The notes below the pieces were generated by a model, which did no database searches, was not told where the DNA came from, and was given only the letters and a program-made list of their open reading frames with translations. A program made the translations under genes and the position numbers. A DNA stretch of 64,000 nt from CAWFNW01 sp963817405 (GTDB taxonomy: Bacteria; Actinomycetota; Coriobacteriia; Anaerosomatales; Anaerosomataceae). This document shows positions 45,252-54,110 of the stretch, piece by piece. Where the stretch lies: positions 558,001-622,000 of the forward strand of contig CAWFNW010000003.1 of the NCBI GenBank assembly GCA_963817405.1. Reading direction: 5' to 3'. Within the stretch, counting starts at the first letter, position 1. Each line of letters opens with the position of its first letter.

Positions 45252-46307
45252 ATGACCCACCGCCGCTCCATCCGCTCTCTGCTCGTTGTGCCCTTGATGC
45301 TCGGTATCCTGATCGCTGGCGGCTGCGCCAAGGCAGATCCCGGCGCTATCGTGTCGTACTGGCCGAAGGCCGAGCGCGAACGGACCGTGGCCAAGCCCAT
45401 TGAACCGCCGAGCTGGCCGTTGACCGGTCTCCCCGCGCCCGATGCGGACGCCGTGAAGCAGCGCATCATCTCGGCGAAGATCGAAAACTCGCCGGCGGCA
45501 CGCCCGCAGACAAACCTTCAGCACGCCGATGTGGTGTACGAGAGCATCGCCGAAGGCGGGGTCACGCGCTTCAACGCGATGTTCCACTCGCAGATCCCCG
45601 AAGACGCCGGCCCTGTGCGAAGCGCGCGGCTTTCCGACATCAACATCGTGCCCCAGTATGGCGCGCTCTTCGTGTTCTCCGGAGCAAGCACCAGCGTGAA
45701 CAGCGCCATCCGTAAGACGAGCATAGAGAACCTGAGCGAAGACGCCGGCGTCAGCTACCCGTACTACCGGAGCAGCCAGCGAGCCGCCCCCCACAATCTC
45801 TTCGTGGTGTTCAGCAAGGTGCGTGAGGAGGCCAAGCGGCGAGGCATGCCCACGACGCGGGACAACAAAGGGCTGGTCTTCGACAAGCGCGCGAGCGCGG
45901 AGTCGACCCCCACGGTGACGAGCATCGACATCCCGTTCTCACAGGCGAACCGGGTGCGGTGGACCTACGATGCGAAGTCGAACACCTACCGGCGAGAGAA
46001 CAACGGCAAGGTCCACACCGACCGAGCCACCGGAAAGCAGATCACCGCGTCGAACGTCGTCGTCCTCTGGGCGAAGCACGAGGCGGCGTCGCGTGACAAG
46101 TTCGGTTCGGTCACGTATCGAATCGTGCTGACTGGCACCGGACGGTGCTCCGTCTTCCGCGACGGACAGCGCTACGACGGCACGTGGGAGGCCGGCTCCG
46201 ACTCGCCGCCCACCTTCAAGGCCGAGGACGGCGCGCAGATCAAGCTGACGCCCGGGAACACGTGGATCCAGGTCGTACAGACGACCGTCAACATCACCAT
46301 GAAGTAG
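45252..46307 (+). CDS. DUF3048 domain lipoprotein (YerB-like)
   Basis: 351-residue lipoprotein: basic MTHRRSIRS, hydrophobic segment, then lipobox IAGGC with the acylated Cys at residue 25. The body is DUF3048: SAKIENSPAARPQTNLQHADVVYESIAEGGVTRFNAMFHSQ, GPVRSARLSDI, RRENNGKVHTD and the C-terminal GNTWIQVVQ. Function of the family is not known. Exported and anchored; depends on Lgt. Confidence 0.92.
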   Translation: MTHRRSIRSLLVVPLMLGILIAGGCAKADPGAIVSYWPKAERERTVAKPIEPPSWPLTGLPAPDADAVKQRIISAKIENSPAARPQTNLQHADVVYESIAEGGVTRFNAMFHSQIPEDAGPVRSARLSDINIVPQYGALFVFSGASTSVNSAIRKTSIENLSEDAGVSYPYYRSSQRAAPHNLFVVFSKVREEAKRRGMPTTRDNKGLVFDKRASAESTPTVTSIDIPFSQANRVRWTYDAKSNTYRRENNGKVHTDRATGKQITASNVVVLWAKHEAASRDKFGSVTYRIVLTGTGRCSVFRDGQRYDGTWEAGSDSPPTFKAEDGAQIKLTPGNTWIQVVQTTVNITMK

Positions 46308-46351
46308 CGCGGGCAGGTGATGGACCCGAGCAAGCCAGCCGCTCGGTCCGG

Positions 46352-46380
46352 TTGTTCACCCGCCAAGGCATGCGTAGAAT
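46352..46380 (+). promoter_or_regulatory. Promoter of pdxST
   Basis: TTGTTC (46352-46357) and TAGAAT (46375-46380) are 17 bases apart, about 65 bases upstream of pdxS. Confidence 0.55.
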
Positions 46381-46445
46381 GTAGAGTCCGAACCCGCTCG
46401 GGTGTCTTCGTGCGCCCGATACTCCAACGACGAGGAGCGAGAAGC

Positions 46446-47345
46446 GTGAGCGATAACGCCAGCACGACAACCGGGACCCTCCGCGTGAAAACGGGCCTCG
46501 CCGAGATGCTCAAGGGCGGCGTCATCATGGACGTCGTCAACGTCGAGCAGGCGAAGATCGCCGAGGACGCGGGCGCGGTGGCCGTTATGGCGCTCGAGCG
46601 CGTCCCCGCGGACATCCGCGCGGCTGGTGGCGTCGCGCGCATGGCCGACCCGACGATCGTTGAGAACATCGTGGGCATGGTATCGATACCGGTGATGGCC
46701 AAGTGCCGCATCGGCCACTTCGTCGAGGCCCAGGTGCTGCAGACGCTCGGCGTGGACTACATCGATGAGTCCGAAGTGCTCACGCCGGCAGACGAGGAGT
46801 ACCACGTCAACAAGTGGGACTTCACCGTGCCGTTCGTGTGTGGCTGCCGGAACCTGGGCGAGGCGCTTCGGCGTATCGGCGAGGGCGCCGCCATGGTCCG
46901 CACCAAGGGCGAGCCGGGGACCGGCAACGTAGTGGAGGCTGTACGCCACATCCGCCAGGTCACCGACGAGATCGGTTGGCTGAACGGGCTCCGTCCCGAG
47001 CAACTCTTCACGGCAGCGAAAGAGCTCCAAGCGCCCTACGAGCTCGTGAAGTGGGTTGCCGAGAACGGCAAGCTGCCGGTGGTGAACTTCTCGGCCGGCG
47101 GCATCGCGACACCCGCGGACGCGGCGCTCATGATGCAGCTCGGCTGTGACGGCGTCTTCGTCGGGAGCGGCATCTTCAAGAGCGGCGATCCAGCCAAGCG
47201 CGCTCGCGCCATCGTCGAGGCGACCACGCACTTCGAGGACGCGGACATCATCGCTCGCGTCTCCCGCGACTTGGGCGAGGCAATGGTGGGCATCAACATC
47301 TCGGACATCCCCGAAGCCGAGCGGATGCAGGAGCGGGGCTGGTAG
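46446..47345 (+). CDS. pdxS: Pyridoxal 5'-phosphate synthase subunit PdxS
   Basis: Synthase subunit that builds PLP from ribose 5-phosphate, glyceraldehyde 3-phosphate and ammonia. The protein has 299 residues, a TIM barrel. KGGVIMDVVNVEQAKIAEDAGAVAVMALERVPADIRAAGG, the phosphate loop and catalytic Lys in MVRTKGEPGTGN, and NFSAGGIATPADAALMMQLG are hallmarks. GTG start after GAGGAGCGAG. One base before pdxT. Confidence 0.97.
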   Translation: MSDNASTTTGTLRVKTGLAEMLKGGVIMDVVNVEQAKIAEDAGAVAVMALERVPADIRAAGGVARMADPTIVENIVGMVSIPVMAKCRIGHFVEAQVLQTLGVDYIDESEVLTPADEEYHVNKWDFTVPFVCGCRNLGEALRRIGEGAAMVRTKGEPGTGNVVEAVRHIRQVTDEIGWLNGLRPEQLFTAAKELQAPYELVKWVAENGKLPVVNFSAGGIATPADAALMMQLGCDGVFVGSGIFKSGDPAKRARAIVEATTHFEDADIIARVSRDLGEAMVGINISDIPEAERMQERGW

Positions 47346-47346
47346 G

Positions 47347-47925
47347 GTGCGTATCGGCGTCCTCGCCCTTCAGGGCGCGTTTCGCGAACACATCATGATG
47401 CTGGAGGCGCTTGGCGTCTCGAGCATCGCCGTGCGTCTGCCCGAGCAGCTCGGCGAGGTCAGCGGCCTCATCATCCCGGGCGGCGAGTCCACGGCAATCG
47501 GCAAGCTGATGGCCACCTATGGCTTCTACGACGCTATCCGGCAGCAGCACAGCGCCGGCATGGCCGTTTGGGGCACGTGTGCCGGAGCCATCCTGGTGGC
47601 GCGTACCGTGCTCGACGCGCTGCCCGACCAGGAGACCCTCGGCCTCATGGACGTGAGCGTGCGCCGCAACGCCTACGGGCGACAGGTGGATTCGTTCGAG
47701 GCGGACCTCGATGTGCGGGGTCTACCCGATCGCGACTTCCGGGGCGTCTTCATTCGGGCGCCCTGGATCGAGGCGGTCGGCCCCGACGTTCAGGTGGTTG
47801 CCGAGCACGACGGACACATCGTCGCAGCGCGCGAGGGGGACCTCCTCGCAACGGTCTTCCACCCGGAGCTCGCAGGCGACCCCCGCATCCATCGCTACTT
47901 CCTCGACGACGTCGTCGGGACCTGA
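47347..47925 (+). CDS. pdxT: Pyridoxal 5'-phosphate synthase glutaminase subunit PdxT
   Basis: Class I glutaminase that delivers ammonia to PdxS. The protein has 192 residues. RIGVLALQGAFREH at the start, GGESTAIG, nucleophile Cys in VWGTCAGAIL, and the His/Glu pair in TVFHPELAGDPRIH complete the triad. GTG start one base after the pdxS stop. Confidence 0.96.
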   Translation: MRIGVLALQGAFREHIMMLEALGVSSIAVRLPEQLGEVSGLIIPGGESTAIGKLMATYGFYDAIRQQHSAGMAVWGTCAGAILVARTVLDALPDQETLGLMDVSVRRNAYGRQVDSFEADLDVRGLPDRDFRGVFIRAPWIEAVGPDVQVVAEHDGHIVAAREGDLLATVFHPELAGDPRIHRYFLDDVVGT

Positions 47926-47947
47926 CCGCACCGAAGGAGGCCTCACG

Positions 47948-48706
47948 ATGTCCGGACACTCGAAGTGGGCGACCACGAAGCACCGAAAGTTCGCGCAGGA
48001 CGCCAAGAGAAGCGCGCTCTTCTCGAAGCTCTCGCGGAACATCACCGTGGCGGCCAAGACGGGCGGCGACCCCAGCCCGGAGAACAACGCCTCGCTCGCG
48101 GCTGCCATCGAGAAAGCGAAGGGCTACTCGCTGCCCAAGGACAAGATCCAGGCTGCCATCGAGAAGGCCTTCGCCGCCGGCGCGGACAGCGCCGCCTACG
48201 AAGAGATCGTCTACGAGGGCTACGGCACGCACGGCGTGGCGATCTACATCGAGGCGCTCACCGACAACCGCAACCGCACGGCCGCCGACGTCCGGTCAGC
48301 GTTCACGCGGGCGGGCGGCAATCTCGCGGCGACCGGTTCGGTCGCGTTCCAGTTCGAGCGCAAGGGCGAGATCACCATCGACAAGGCGTCGTCTCCCGAT
48401 GAGGAGGAGCTGCTGATGCTCGTTGCTGACGCGGGCGGCGAGGACCTCGAGGACAACGACGACGAGTTCGTCGTCGTGACCGCGGCAGGGGATCTGGCGA
48501 ACGTGCGGCGCACACTGCTCGGGGCCGGCGTCGCCTTCCGCGGAGCCGAGCTGACGATGCGTCCCACGACCCCCGTCTCGGTGACCATCGAGGTGGCGCG
48601 CAAGGTGTTGCGGCTCGTCGATGCGCTGGAGGAGCTCGATGACATCCAAGAGGTCTACCACAACATGGAGATGACCGAGGAGCTGGCGGCAGCGCTCGAC
48701 GAATAG
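47948..48706 (+). CDS. yebC: YebC/PmpR family protein
   Basis: 252-residue protein of the TACO1/YebC family. These act as transcription regulators, and recent work assigns some of them to relief of ribosome stalling on proline runs. Start MSGHSKWATTKHRKFAQDAKRSALFSKLSRNI, then DKIQAAIEKA, YEGYGTHGVAIYIEALTDNRNRT and GGNLAATGSVAFQFERKG. Start ATG at 47948 after GAAGGAGG. It precedes ruvCAB, the usual neighbourhood. Confidence 0.95.
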   Translation: MSGHSKWATTKHRKFAQDAKRSALFSKLSRNITVAAKTGGDPSPENNASLAAAIEKAKGYSLPKDKIQAAIEKAFAAGADSAAYEEIVYEGYGTHGVAIYIEALTDNRNRTAADVRSAFTRAGGNLAATGSVAFQFERKGEITIDKASSPDEEELLMLVADAGGEDLEDNDDEFVVVTAAGDLANVRRTLLGAGVAFRGAELTMRPTTPVSVTIEVARKVLRLVDALEELDDIQEVYHNMEMTEELAAALDE

Positions 48707-48782
48707 GAGCCTGTCTCGGGAGTGAGCAGCGACCGCGCGGGCGTCGATCCTGCCCGAGCTTCACACGTGTCGCACCCGGTGC

Positions 48783-48800
48783 TACCCTGAACGTATGTTC
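48783..48800 (+). promoter_or_regulatory. SOS (LexA) box at the ruvCAB promoter
   Basis: TGAACGTATGTTCG (48788-48801) fits the Gram-positive/actinobacterial LexA box CGAACRNRYGTTYG at all but its first base; arms GAAC (48789-48792) and GTTC (48797-48800). A TACCCT -10 box (48783-48788) directly abuts it, so bound LexA would block transcription. Confidence 0.8.
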
Positions 48801-48826
48801 GATTCGCCCGATGGGAGGGACCGCGC

Positions 48827-49324
48827 GTGATCATCCTGGGCGTCGATCCCGGGCTTGCCAACACGGGCTGGGGCGTCATCGAGCACGTCGGCGGGCGCTT
48901 CCGCTGCTGTGCCTACGGCTGCATCACCACGCTCGCCACGGAACCGCTTCCCAAGCGTCTTGCATCGATCCACACGGAACTCGCACGCGTGATCGAGCGC
49001 TTCGGTCCCGCCGAGTGCGCCATCGAGAGCGTCTTCTTCGGTTCCAATGCTCGCTCCGCCTTCGCAACCGGTCAGGCCCGTGGCGTAGCGGTGCTCGCGC
49101 TCGCCGAGCGGGGCGTGCTCTTGGGCGAGTACAGCCCGGCGCAGATCAAGGGCGCGGTCGTGGGTACCGGCACCGCAGAGAAGCCCCAAGTGGCGTACAT
49201 GGTGCGCGTGCTGCTCGGGCTCGACCACGAACCGTCGCCGGACCATGCATCCGATGCGCTTGCCGCGGCGATCTGTCACGCGCATCTGAGGCGTATGGCC
49301 GCGCTCGTGGAGGCCGTCCAGTGA
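48827..49324 (+). CDS. ruvC: Holliday junction resolvase RuvC
   Basis: Dimeric nuclease that cuts Holliday junctions. The protein has 165 residues. Catalytic acids lie in ILGVDPGLANTGWG (Asp), CAIESVFFG (Glu) and DHASDALAAAICHAH (two Asp). GTG start after GGGAGG, 26 bases after the SOS box. It overlaps ruvA by four bases. Confidence 0.96.
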   Translation: MIILGVDPGLANTGWGVIEHVGGRFRCCAYGCITTLATEPLPKRLASIHTELARVIERFGPAECAIESVFFGSNARSAFATGQARGVAVLALAERGVLLGEYSPAQIKGAVVGTGTAEKPQVAYMVRVLLGLDHEPSPDHASDALAAAICHAHLRRMAALVEAVQ

Positions 49325-49905
49325 TTGCGCAGCTGACGGGCCGCGTAGCCGCCAAGATGCCGACAGCGGTCGTCATCGACGTTGGCGGTGTCGGCTTCAA
49401 AGTCGCGATGTCGACATCCTCTCTCGTCGCCCTGCCGGCTGAAGGCGACGAGGTCACCGTGCACACACACCTCTACGTGCGCGAGGACGAGCTCTCGCTC
49501 TTCGGGTTCGAGAGTGCCGAGGAGAAGTCGCTGTTCGAGCAGCTCATTACGGTGAGTGGTGTCGGGCCGAAGGTCGCGCTCTCGGTACTCTCGGCGTTTG
49601 CCCCAGACGCCTTTGCCGACGCGCTTGTGCATGAGGACGTCGCCCGGCTCTCGAGCGTTCCGGGGATCGGGAAGAAGACCGCGCAGCGGATGATTCTCGA
49701 CCTTAAGGATAGGTTGAGTGTTGGCGGCGCACTGACCGTGACGAAGGCAGCACAAGACTCGGCTACCGAAGTACATGCCGCGCTGCTCGGGATGGGCTTC
49801 TCGTCGGCAGAGGTGGCTGCCGCGCTCGGCGGCTACGATGGCCCTGCCGGTGACGTGCAGGCGCTCTTGAAGTACGGCCTGCGCCGTCTCGGGGGCGGCG
49901 TGTGA
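49321..49905 (+). CDS. ruvA: Holliday junction helicase subunit RuvA
   Basis: Tetrameric junction-binding subunit, 194 residues. OB fold (MIAQLTGRVAAKMPTAVVIDVGGVGFKV), two helix-hairpin-helix motifs (LITVSGVGPKVALSVLS and LSSVPGIGKKTAQRMILDLKD), and the C-terminal RuvB-binding domain (LLGMGFSSAEVAAAL). Starts with GTG overlapping ruvC (GTGA) and overlaps ruvB by four bases. Confidence 0.96.
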   Translation: MIAQLTGRVAAKMPTAVVIDVGGVGFKVAMSTSSLVALPAEGDEVTVHTHLYVREDELSLFGFESAEEKSLFEQLITVSGVGPKVALSVLSAFAPDAFADALVHEDVARLSSVPGIGKKTAQRMILDLKDRLSVGGALTVTKAAQDSATEVHAALLGMGFSSAEVAAALGGYDGPAGDVQALLKYGLRRLGGGV

Positions 49906-50963
49906 GTACCGTCTGGGAACCAGACGACGCTGCGGCTGAGCCGGAACGGCTCGTCAGTGCGGGTTTCACCGAGGACGACCTGGAGATCGACCGGTCCCTT
50001 CGCCCCCGGATGCTCGGCGAGTATCTGGGCCAGAGCCGGGTGAAGGAGAACCTGAGCGTGCTCATCGACGCGGCGAAGGGCCGCGACGAGCCGCTCGACC
50101 ACATCCTGCTCTCGGGCCCGCCGGGGCTTGGCAAGACCACGCTGGCGGGCGTCATCGCGAATGAACTCGACGTGACGATTCGCACTACGAGCGGACCGGC
50201 GATCGAGCGTGCAGGCGACCTCGCCGCGATCCTCACCAACCTGCAGGAGCGCGACGTGCTCTTCATCGACGAAATCCACCGACTGAACCGCGCGGTGGAG
50301 GAGGTCCTCTACCCCGCGATGGAGGACTACGTCATCGACATCGTGATCGGGCAGGGCCCTGCCGCGCGCTCGCTCCGGCTGGATCTACCGCGATTCACGC
50401 TTATCGGCGCGACCACACGCACGGGGCTGCTCACGGGGCCGCTTCGCGACCGGTTCGGCATGGCGTTCCGGCTGGAGTACTACACGCCCGACGAGCTCGC
50501 GGCAATCGTTCGCAGGAGCGCGCGGATTCTGTGCGTCGAGGTCGACGACGATGGAGCAGTGGAGATCGCTCGGCGGTCGCGTGGAACCCCCCGCCTCGCG
50601 AACCGCCTGCTCAAGCGGGTGCGGGACTACGCGCAGGTCCGGTATGACGGCCGCGTGAACGAGAATCTCGCCGCCGAGGCGCTCGCGTTCTTCGAGGTCG
50701 ATCACATCGGGCTGGACCGTATGGACCGTGCCATCCTCGAGACACTCGTGCACACTTTCAGTGGCCGGCCGGTCGGGCTGGGAACGCTTGCCGCTGCCGT
50801 CGGCGAGGAGACCGACACGCTTGAGGACGTCTACGAGCCGTACCTGTTGCAGCTCGGGCTCCTCGCGAGGACGCCGAAGGGTCGCCAGGCGACGCCGCGG
50901 GCCTACGAGCACCTGGGCGTCAGGCCCCCCGTTGTGGGCGGCGCACAAGGCGGGCTGTTCTAG
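49902..50963 (+). CDS. ruvB: Holliday junction ATP-dependent helicase RuvB
   Basis: AAA+ motor for branch migration, 353 residues. LRPRMLGEYLGQSRVKENL, Walker A GPPGLGKTTLAG, Walker B LFIDEIHRLNR, sensor 1 TLIGATTRTGLL, and C-terminal winged helix with GRQATPRAYEHLG. Third gene of the SOS-controlled unit; GTG start overlapping ruvA. Confidence 0.97.
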   Translation: MSTVWEPDDAAAEPERLVSAGFTEDDLEIDRSLRPRMLGEYLGQSRVKENLSVLIDAAKGRDEPLDHILLSGPPGLGKTTLAGVIANELDVTIRTTSGPAIERAGDLAAILTNLQERDVLFIDEIHRLNRAVEEVLYPAMEDYVIDIVIGQGPAARSLRLDLPRFTLIGATTRTGLLTGPLRDRFGMAFRLEYYTPDELAAIVRRSARILCVEVDDDGAVEIARRSRGTPRLANRLLKRVRDYAQVRYDGRVNENLAAEALAFFEVDHIGLDRMDRAILETLVHTFSGRPVGLGTLAAAVGEETDTLEDVYEPYLLQLGLLARTPKGRQATPRAYEHLGVRPPVVGGAQGGLF

Positions 50964-51033
50964 CGCCAAAGCCGCTGGCGCATCTGTTCGACAGCATCGC
51001 GGGACGCTGACGAACGTGACCGAGGAGGACCGC

Positions 51034-51141
51034 ATGTTCAGTGCCGAGAACCTGCCCGGAGTGATCATCGGGCTCATCATCATCGCCGCGGGCACCTATC
51101 TCGGCGTGCGCGGAGCGATGAAGCGTCAGGAACGAGAGTAA
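51034..51141 (+). CDS. Small membrane protein, 35 residues
   Basis: MFSAENLPGVIIGLIIIAAGTYLGVRGAMKRQERE: one hydrophobic helix at about 8-26 and a basic cytoplasmic tail. A strong GAGGAGG lies five bases before the ATG, and a perfect terminator follows directly, so it closes the ruvCAB unit. No family recognised. Confidence 0.6.
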   Translation: MFSAENLPGVIIGLIIIAAGTYLGVRGAMKRQERE

Positions 51142-51142
51142 A

Positions 51143-51174
51143 CGATCGAGGCCCCGTCGCCGGGGCCTCGATCG
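51143..51174. terminator. Bidirectional terminator after the ruvCAB unit
   Basis: CGATCGAGGCCCCG (51143-51156) and CGGGGCCTCGATCG (51161-51174) pair perfectly over 14 bp around TCGC. It separates the ruv unit from the convergent superoxide reductase gene. No T-run is present. Confidence 0.75.
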
Positions 51175-51213
51175 CTCAGCCGGCCCCGCGGGTGCGAGGC
51201 GCACGCGGCGGCG

Positions 51214-51561
51214 TCAGAGCGTGACCTCAGCCGCCCACAGGCCGTGAAGGTTGCAGTGCTCGATCGCGCGCACGACCGTTCCGGGATCGAGGTCGACGGC
51301 GACTGACACGACCGGAGCGGTGACTACTGGCGACAGATCGAAGCGCGCTATGGGCGCCCCGTCGGCGGCGATCTCGATCCACGCGATGTAGTGGTCGGGC
51401 TGGTTGGGGTGGGGCACGTCCCAACCGACGGTCACGTCGATGACGAGAGCGTCCTCAACGCGTTTCACCTCGATGTGCGGCGTGTGCTTCTTCTCGAAGT
51501 CGCCTGCCGTGGCAAGATCGGCGACATGGTTGATGGGGCCCAGAATCGGGGCGTCCGGCAT
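51214..51561 (-). CDS. Superoxide reductase (neelaredoxin type)
   Basis: Reduces superoxide to peroxide in anaerobes without making oxygen. The protein has 115 residues, a single catalytic domain without the desulforedoxin N-domain (class II type). Iron ligands: His in EKKHTPHIE, two His in VPHPNQPDHYIAWIE, and Cys and His in IEHCNLHGLW, plus the nearby Glu of the family. ATG at 51561 after GGAGGACC; the longer frame upstream is spurious. Divergent from the isochorismatase gene. Confidence 0.92.
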   Translation of the reverse strand: MPDAPILGPINHVADLATAGDFEKKHTPHIEVKRVEDALVIDVTVGWDVPHPNQPDHYIAWIEIAADGAPIARFDLSPVVTAPVVSVAVDLDPGTVVRAIEHCNLHGLWAAEVTL

Positions 51562-51671
51562 GATGGTCCTCCTTCGCAGATCGGGGTCGGTGTGCGCAAA
51601 CAGGCGCATGAGGTACATACCCCATGGTGGCCAGCACTCGCCGGTGAGCGAGCGATAGCACGGAGGTCTGT

Positions 51672-52274
51672 ATGGCAGCACTGAGCCCGCATCTGCTCGA
51701 CCGGGATGACGCCGTCATCGTCATCGTCGACGTTCAGGAACGGCTCGCGAGCGTGATGCCTCGTCGGGACGAAACGATCGGCGCCATCGTGCTGCTCGCG
51801 CGCGTCGCAGGTGCTTTGGGCGTGCCGGCGATCGCCACTCGGCAGAACCCGAACGGGCTCGGCGACATCGTTCCCGAGATCGCGGAGGTGGTCGCGACCG
51901 ACGCGCCCGTCATCGACAAGACCGCATTCTGCTGTTGCGCCGAGCCGTCGTTTCTTGCCGCGCTCGACGCGACCGGTCGCCGACAGGTCGCGCTCGTCGG
52001 GATGGAGGCACACATCTGCGTGGCGCAAACCGCGCTCGCGCTCTTGGAGCGCGGTTACTCGGTGCACGTCGCACGGGACGCTGTGTGTTCGCGTCGCGAT
52101 GCTGACAAGGATGGCGCGCTCAGTCGTCTGCAGGCGGCAGGCGCCGAGACCACCAGTGTGGAGAGTGCGGTGTACGAGCTCGTCGGACGGGCGGGGACCG
52201 ACGAGTTCCGCACGGTGCTTCGGTTCGTCAAGGAGCGCGACGCTGCCCCTGACGGAGCTGTCGTCGTGCGGTAG
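51672..52274 (+). CDS. Isochorismatase-family cysteine hydrolase
   Basis: 200-residue hydrolase. Triad: Asp in VIVIVDVQERL, Lys in APVIDKTAFCCC, Cys in VGMEAHICVAQTALALLERG. It lacks extra domains; the substrate is unknown (nicotinamidase and others share the fold). GGAGGT precedes the ATG. Followed by fhs, which has its own -10 (TAGACT, 52272-52277) at the end of this gene. Confidence 0.9.
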   Translation: MAALSPHLLDRDDAVIVIVDVQERLASVMPRRDETIGAIVLLARVAGALGVPAIATRQNPNGLGDIVPEIAEVVATDAPVIDKTAFCCCAEPSFLAALDATGRRQVALVGMEAHICVAQTALALLERGYSVHVARDAVCSRRDADKDGALSRLQAAGAETTSVESAVYELVGRAGTDEFRTVLRFVKERDAAPDGAVVVR

Positions 52275-52341
52275 ACTGTGTGCTCGCGCCGCGCTTCTGA
52301 CCGCGACGGGCCGAATCCATGATGCGACGGGAGCGACGCAC

Positions 52342-54042
52342 GTGCTCAGTGACATCGAGATCGCCCAACATGCGACCATCCGCCCGATTCGTGACGTCGG
52401 CACCGAACTCGGCCTGACCGCCGATGAGATCGAGCCGGTCGGCAGAGTCAAGGCGAAGATCTCGCTGTCTGCACTCAGCCGCCTTGCCGACCGTCCCGAC
52501 GGGCGCTATGTCGTCGTGAGCGCGATCACGCCGACGCCGCTCGGTGAGGGCAAGACGCTCACGACGGTGGGGCTGGGTCAGGCGTTCAGGCGTCTCGGCA
52601 CCACCTGCATCACCACTATTCGGCAGCCGTCGCTGGGACCGGTCTTCGGCATCAAGGGCGGCGCCGCGGGCGGTGGTTATTCGCAGGTCGTGCCCATGGA
52701 GGAGTTCAACCTGCACTTCACCGGTGACTCTCACGCCGTAGCCGCGGCGCACAATCTGTGCGCCGCGTTCATCGACAATCATATCCACCAGGGCAACACG
52801 CTCGGCATCGATCCGCACTCGGTGACATGGCGTCGCGTCGTGGACATCTCGGACCGCGCGCTGCGAGACATCGTGATCGGCCTCGGCGGGCGGGGAAATG
52901 GCGTGCCGCGACAGAGCGGCTTCGACATCGTCGCGGCGAGCGAGCTCATGGCCGTCCTCGCGCTGGCCGAGGGCCTGCACGACCTTCGCGCGCGCATCGG
53001 CAGGGTTGTGGTTGCGAGCACGCGCGACGGGCGCCCGGTCACCACCGAGGACCTGAAGGTCGCGGGTGCGATGACCGTTCTCATGCGCGAGGCGATCAAG
53101 CCGAACCTGCTGCAAGACCTTGAGGGCGGGCCGGTCATGGTACACGCCGGGCCGTTCGGCAACATCGCGCACGGCAACTCGTCCATTATCGCCGACCGTA
53201 TCGCCTTGAAGCTCGCGGACTTCGTGGTGACCGAGGCGGGTTTCGGCGCGGACCTCGGCTTCGAGAAGTTCGCCAACATCAAGTGCCGCGCCTCGGGGCT
53301 GCGTCCCGACTGCGCGGTCGTGGTCTGCACGGTGCGCGCGCTCATGATGCACTCGGGCCGCTACACGATCCGGCCGGGGCACCCGCTCGATCCCGGCCTC
53401 ATGATCGAGGACCTCGAGGTCCTGACCGAGGGCGCCTGCAATCTCCGCAAGCAGATCGCGAACGTGCGGGCCTTCGGGGTACCCGTCGTCGTGGCGGTCA
53501 ACCGATTCCCGACGGACACAGACGCCGAGCATGAACTCATCCGGGCCATCGCGCTCGACGCGGGCGCGTGCGCCGCCGTCTCGCACACGATGCACGCGGA
53601 CGGCGGGGCGGGCGGTGTGGAGCTCGCGCAAGCCATCGATGCCGCGGCGAGCGGCGGCTGCGAGAACACCTTCTCGCTCACGTATCCGGACGAACTTCCC
53701 ATTCGCGAGAAGATAGAGGCGATCGCCACCCGCATCTACGGCGCCGACGGCGTGGACTTCTCGTCCGCGGCGGAGCGCGCCATCCAGGTCTTCGCGGGCA
53801 TGGGCTTCGAGCGGTTGCCGGTCTGCATGGCCAAGACGCACCTGTCGCTCTCTCACGACCCCGCACGCACCGGTTGCCCGACCGGGTGGCGGCTTCCGGT
53901 ACGCGACGTACGGCTCTCGGCGGGTGCGGGATTCTTGTACGCGCTCTGCGGCGACGTCATGACGATGCCCGGCCTCCCCAGCCATCCGGCGGGCGAGGGC
54001 ATCGACATCGATGCCGACGGCAACATCGTGGGGCTCTCATAG
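52342..54042 (+). CDS. fhs: Formate--tetrahydrofolate ligase
   Basis: ATP-dependent formation of 10-formyl-THF from formate. The protein has 566 residues, the usual size. P-loop region PTPLGEGKTLTTVGLGQA, then RQPSLGPVFGIKGGAAGGGYSQVVPMEEFNLHFTGD, ALRDIVIGLGG, and AGAGFLYALCGDVMTMPGLPSHPAG at the end. Start GTG at 52342; the open frame upstream is a shadow of the isochorismatase gene. With folD it forms a one-carbon module, as in acetogens. Confidence 0.96.
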   Translation: MLSDIEIAQHATIRPIRDVGTELGLTADEIEPVGRVKAKISLSALSRLADRPDGRYVVVSAITPTPLGEGKTLTTVGLGQAFRRLGTTCITTIRQPSLGPVFGIKGGAAGGGYSQVVPMEEFNLHFTGDSHAVAAAHNLCAAFIDNHIHQGNTLGIDPHSVTWRRVVDISDRALRDIVIGLGGRGNGVPRQSGFDIVAASELMAVLALAEGLHDLRARIGRVVVASTRDGRPVTTEDLKVAGAMTVLMREAIKPNLLQDLEGGPVMVHAGPFGNIAHGNSSIIADRIALKLADFVVTEAGFGADLGFEKFANIKCRASGLRPDCAVVVCTVRALMMHSGRYTIRPGHPLDPGLMIEDLEVLTEGACNLRKQIANVRAFGVPVVVAVNRFPTDTDAEHELIRAIALDAGACAAVSHTMHADGGAGGVELAQAIDAAASGGCENTFSLTYPDELPIREKIEAIATRIYGADGVDFSSAAERAIQVFAGMGFERLPVCMAKTHLSLSHDPARTGCPTGWRLPVRDVRLSAGAGFLYALCGDVMTMPGLPSHPAGEGIDIDADGNIVGLS

Positions 54043-54110
54043 CACCGGACCCGCTCTCTCGGCATACCGATGGCGGGCAGTCCGAACCAGCACGACTGGA
54101 GGAGTGACGC

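Noticed and set aside
52228..53985. A 585-codon minus-strand frame opposite fhs
   Set aside because: Arg/Asp-rich shadow of a well-conserved gene.
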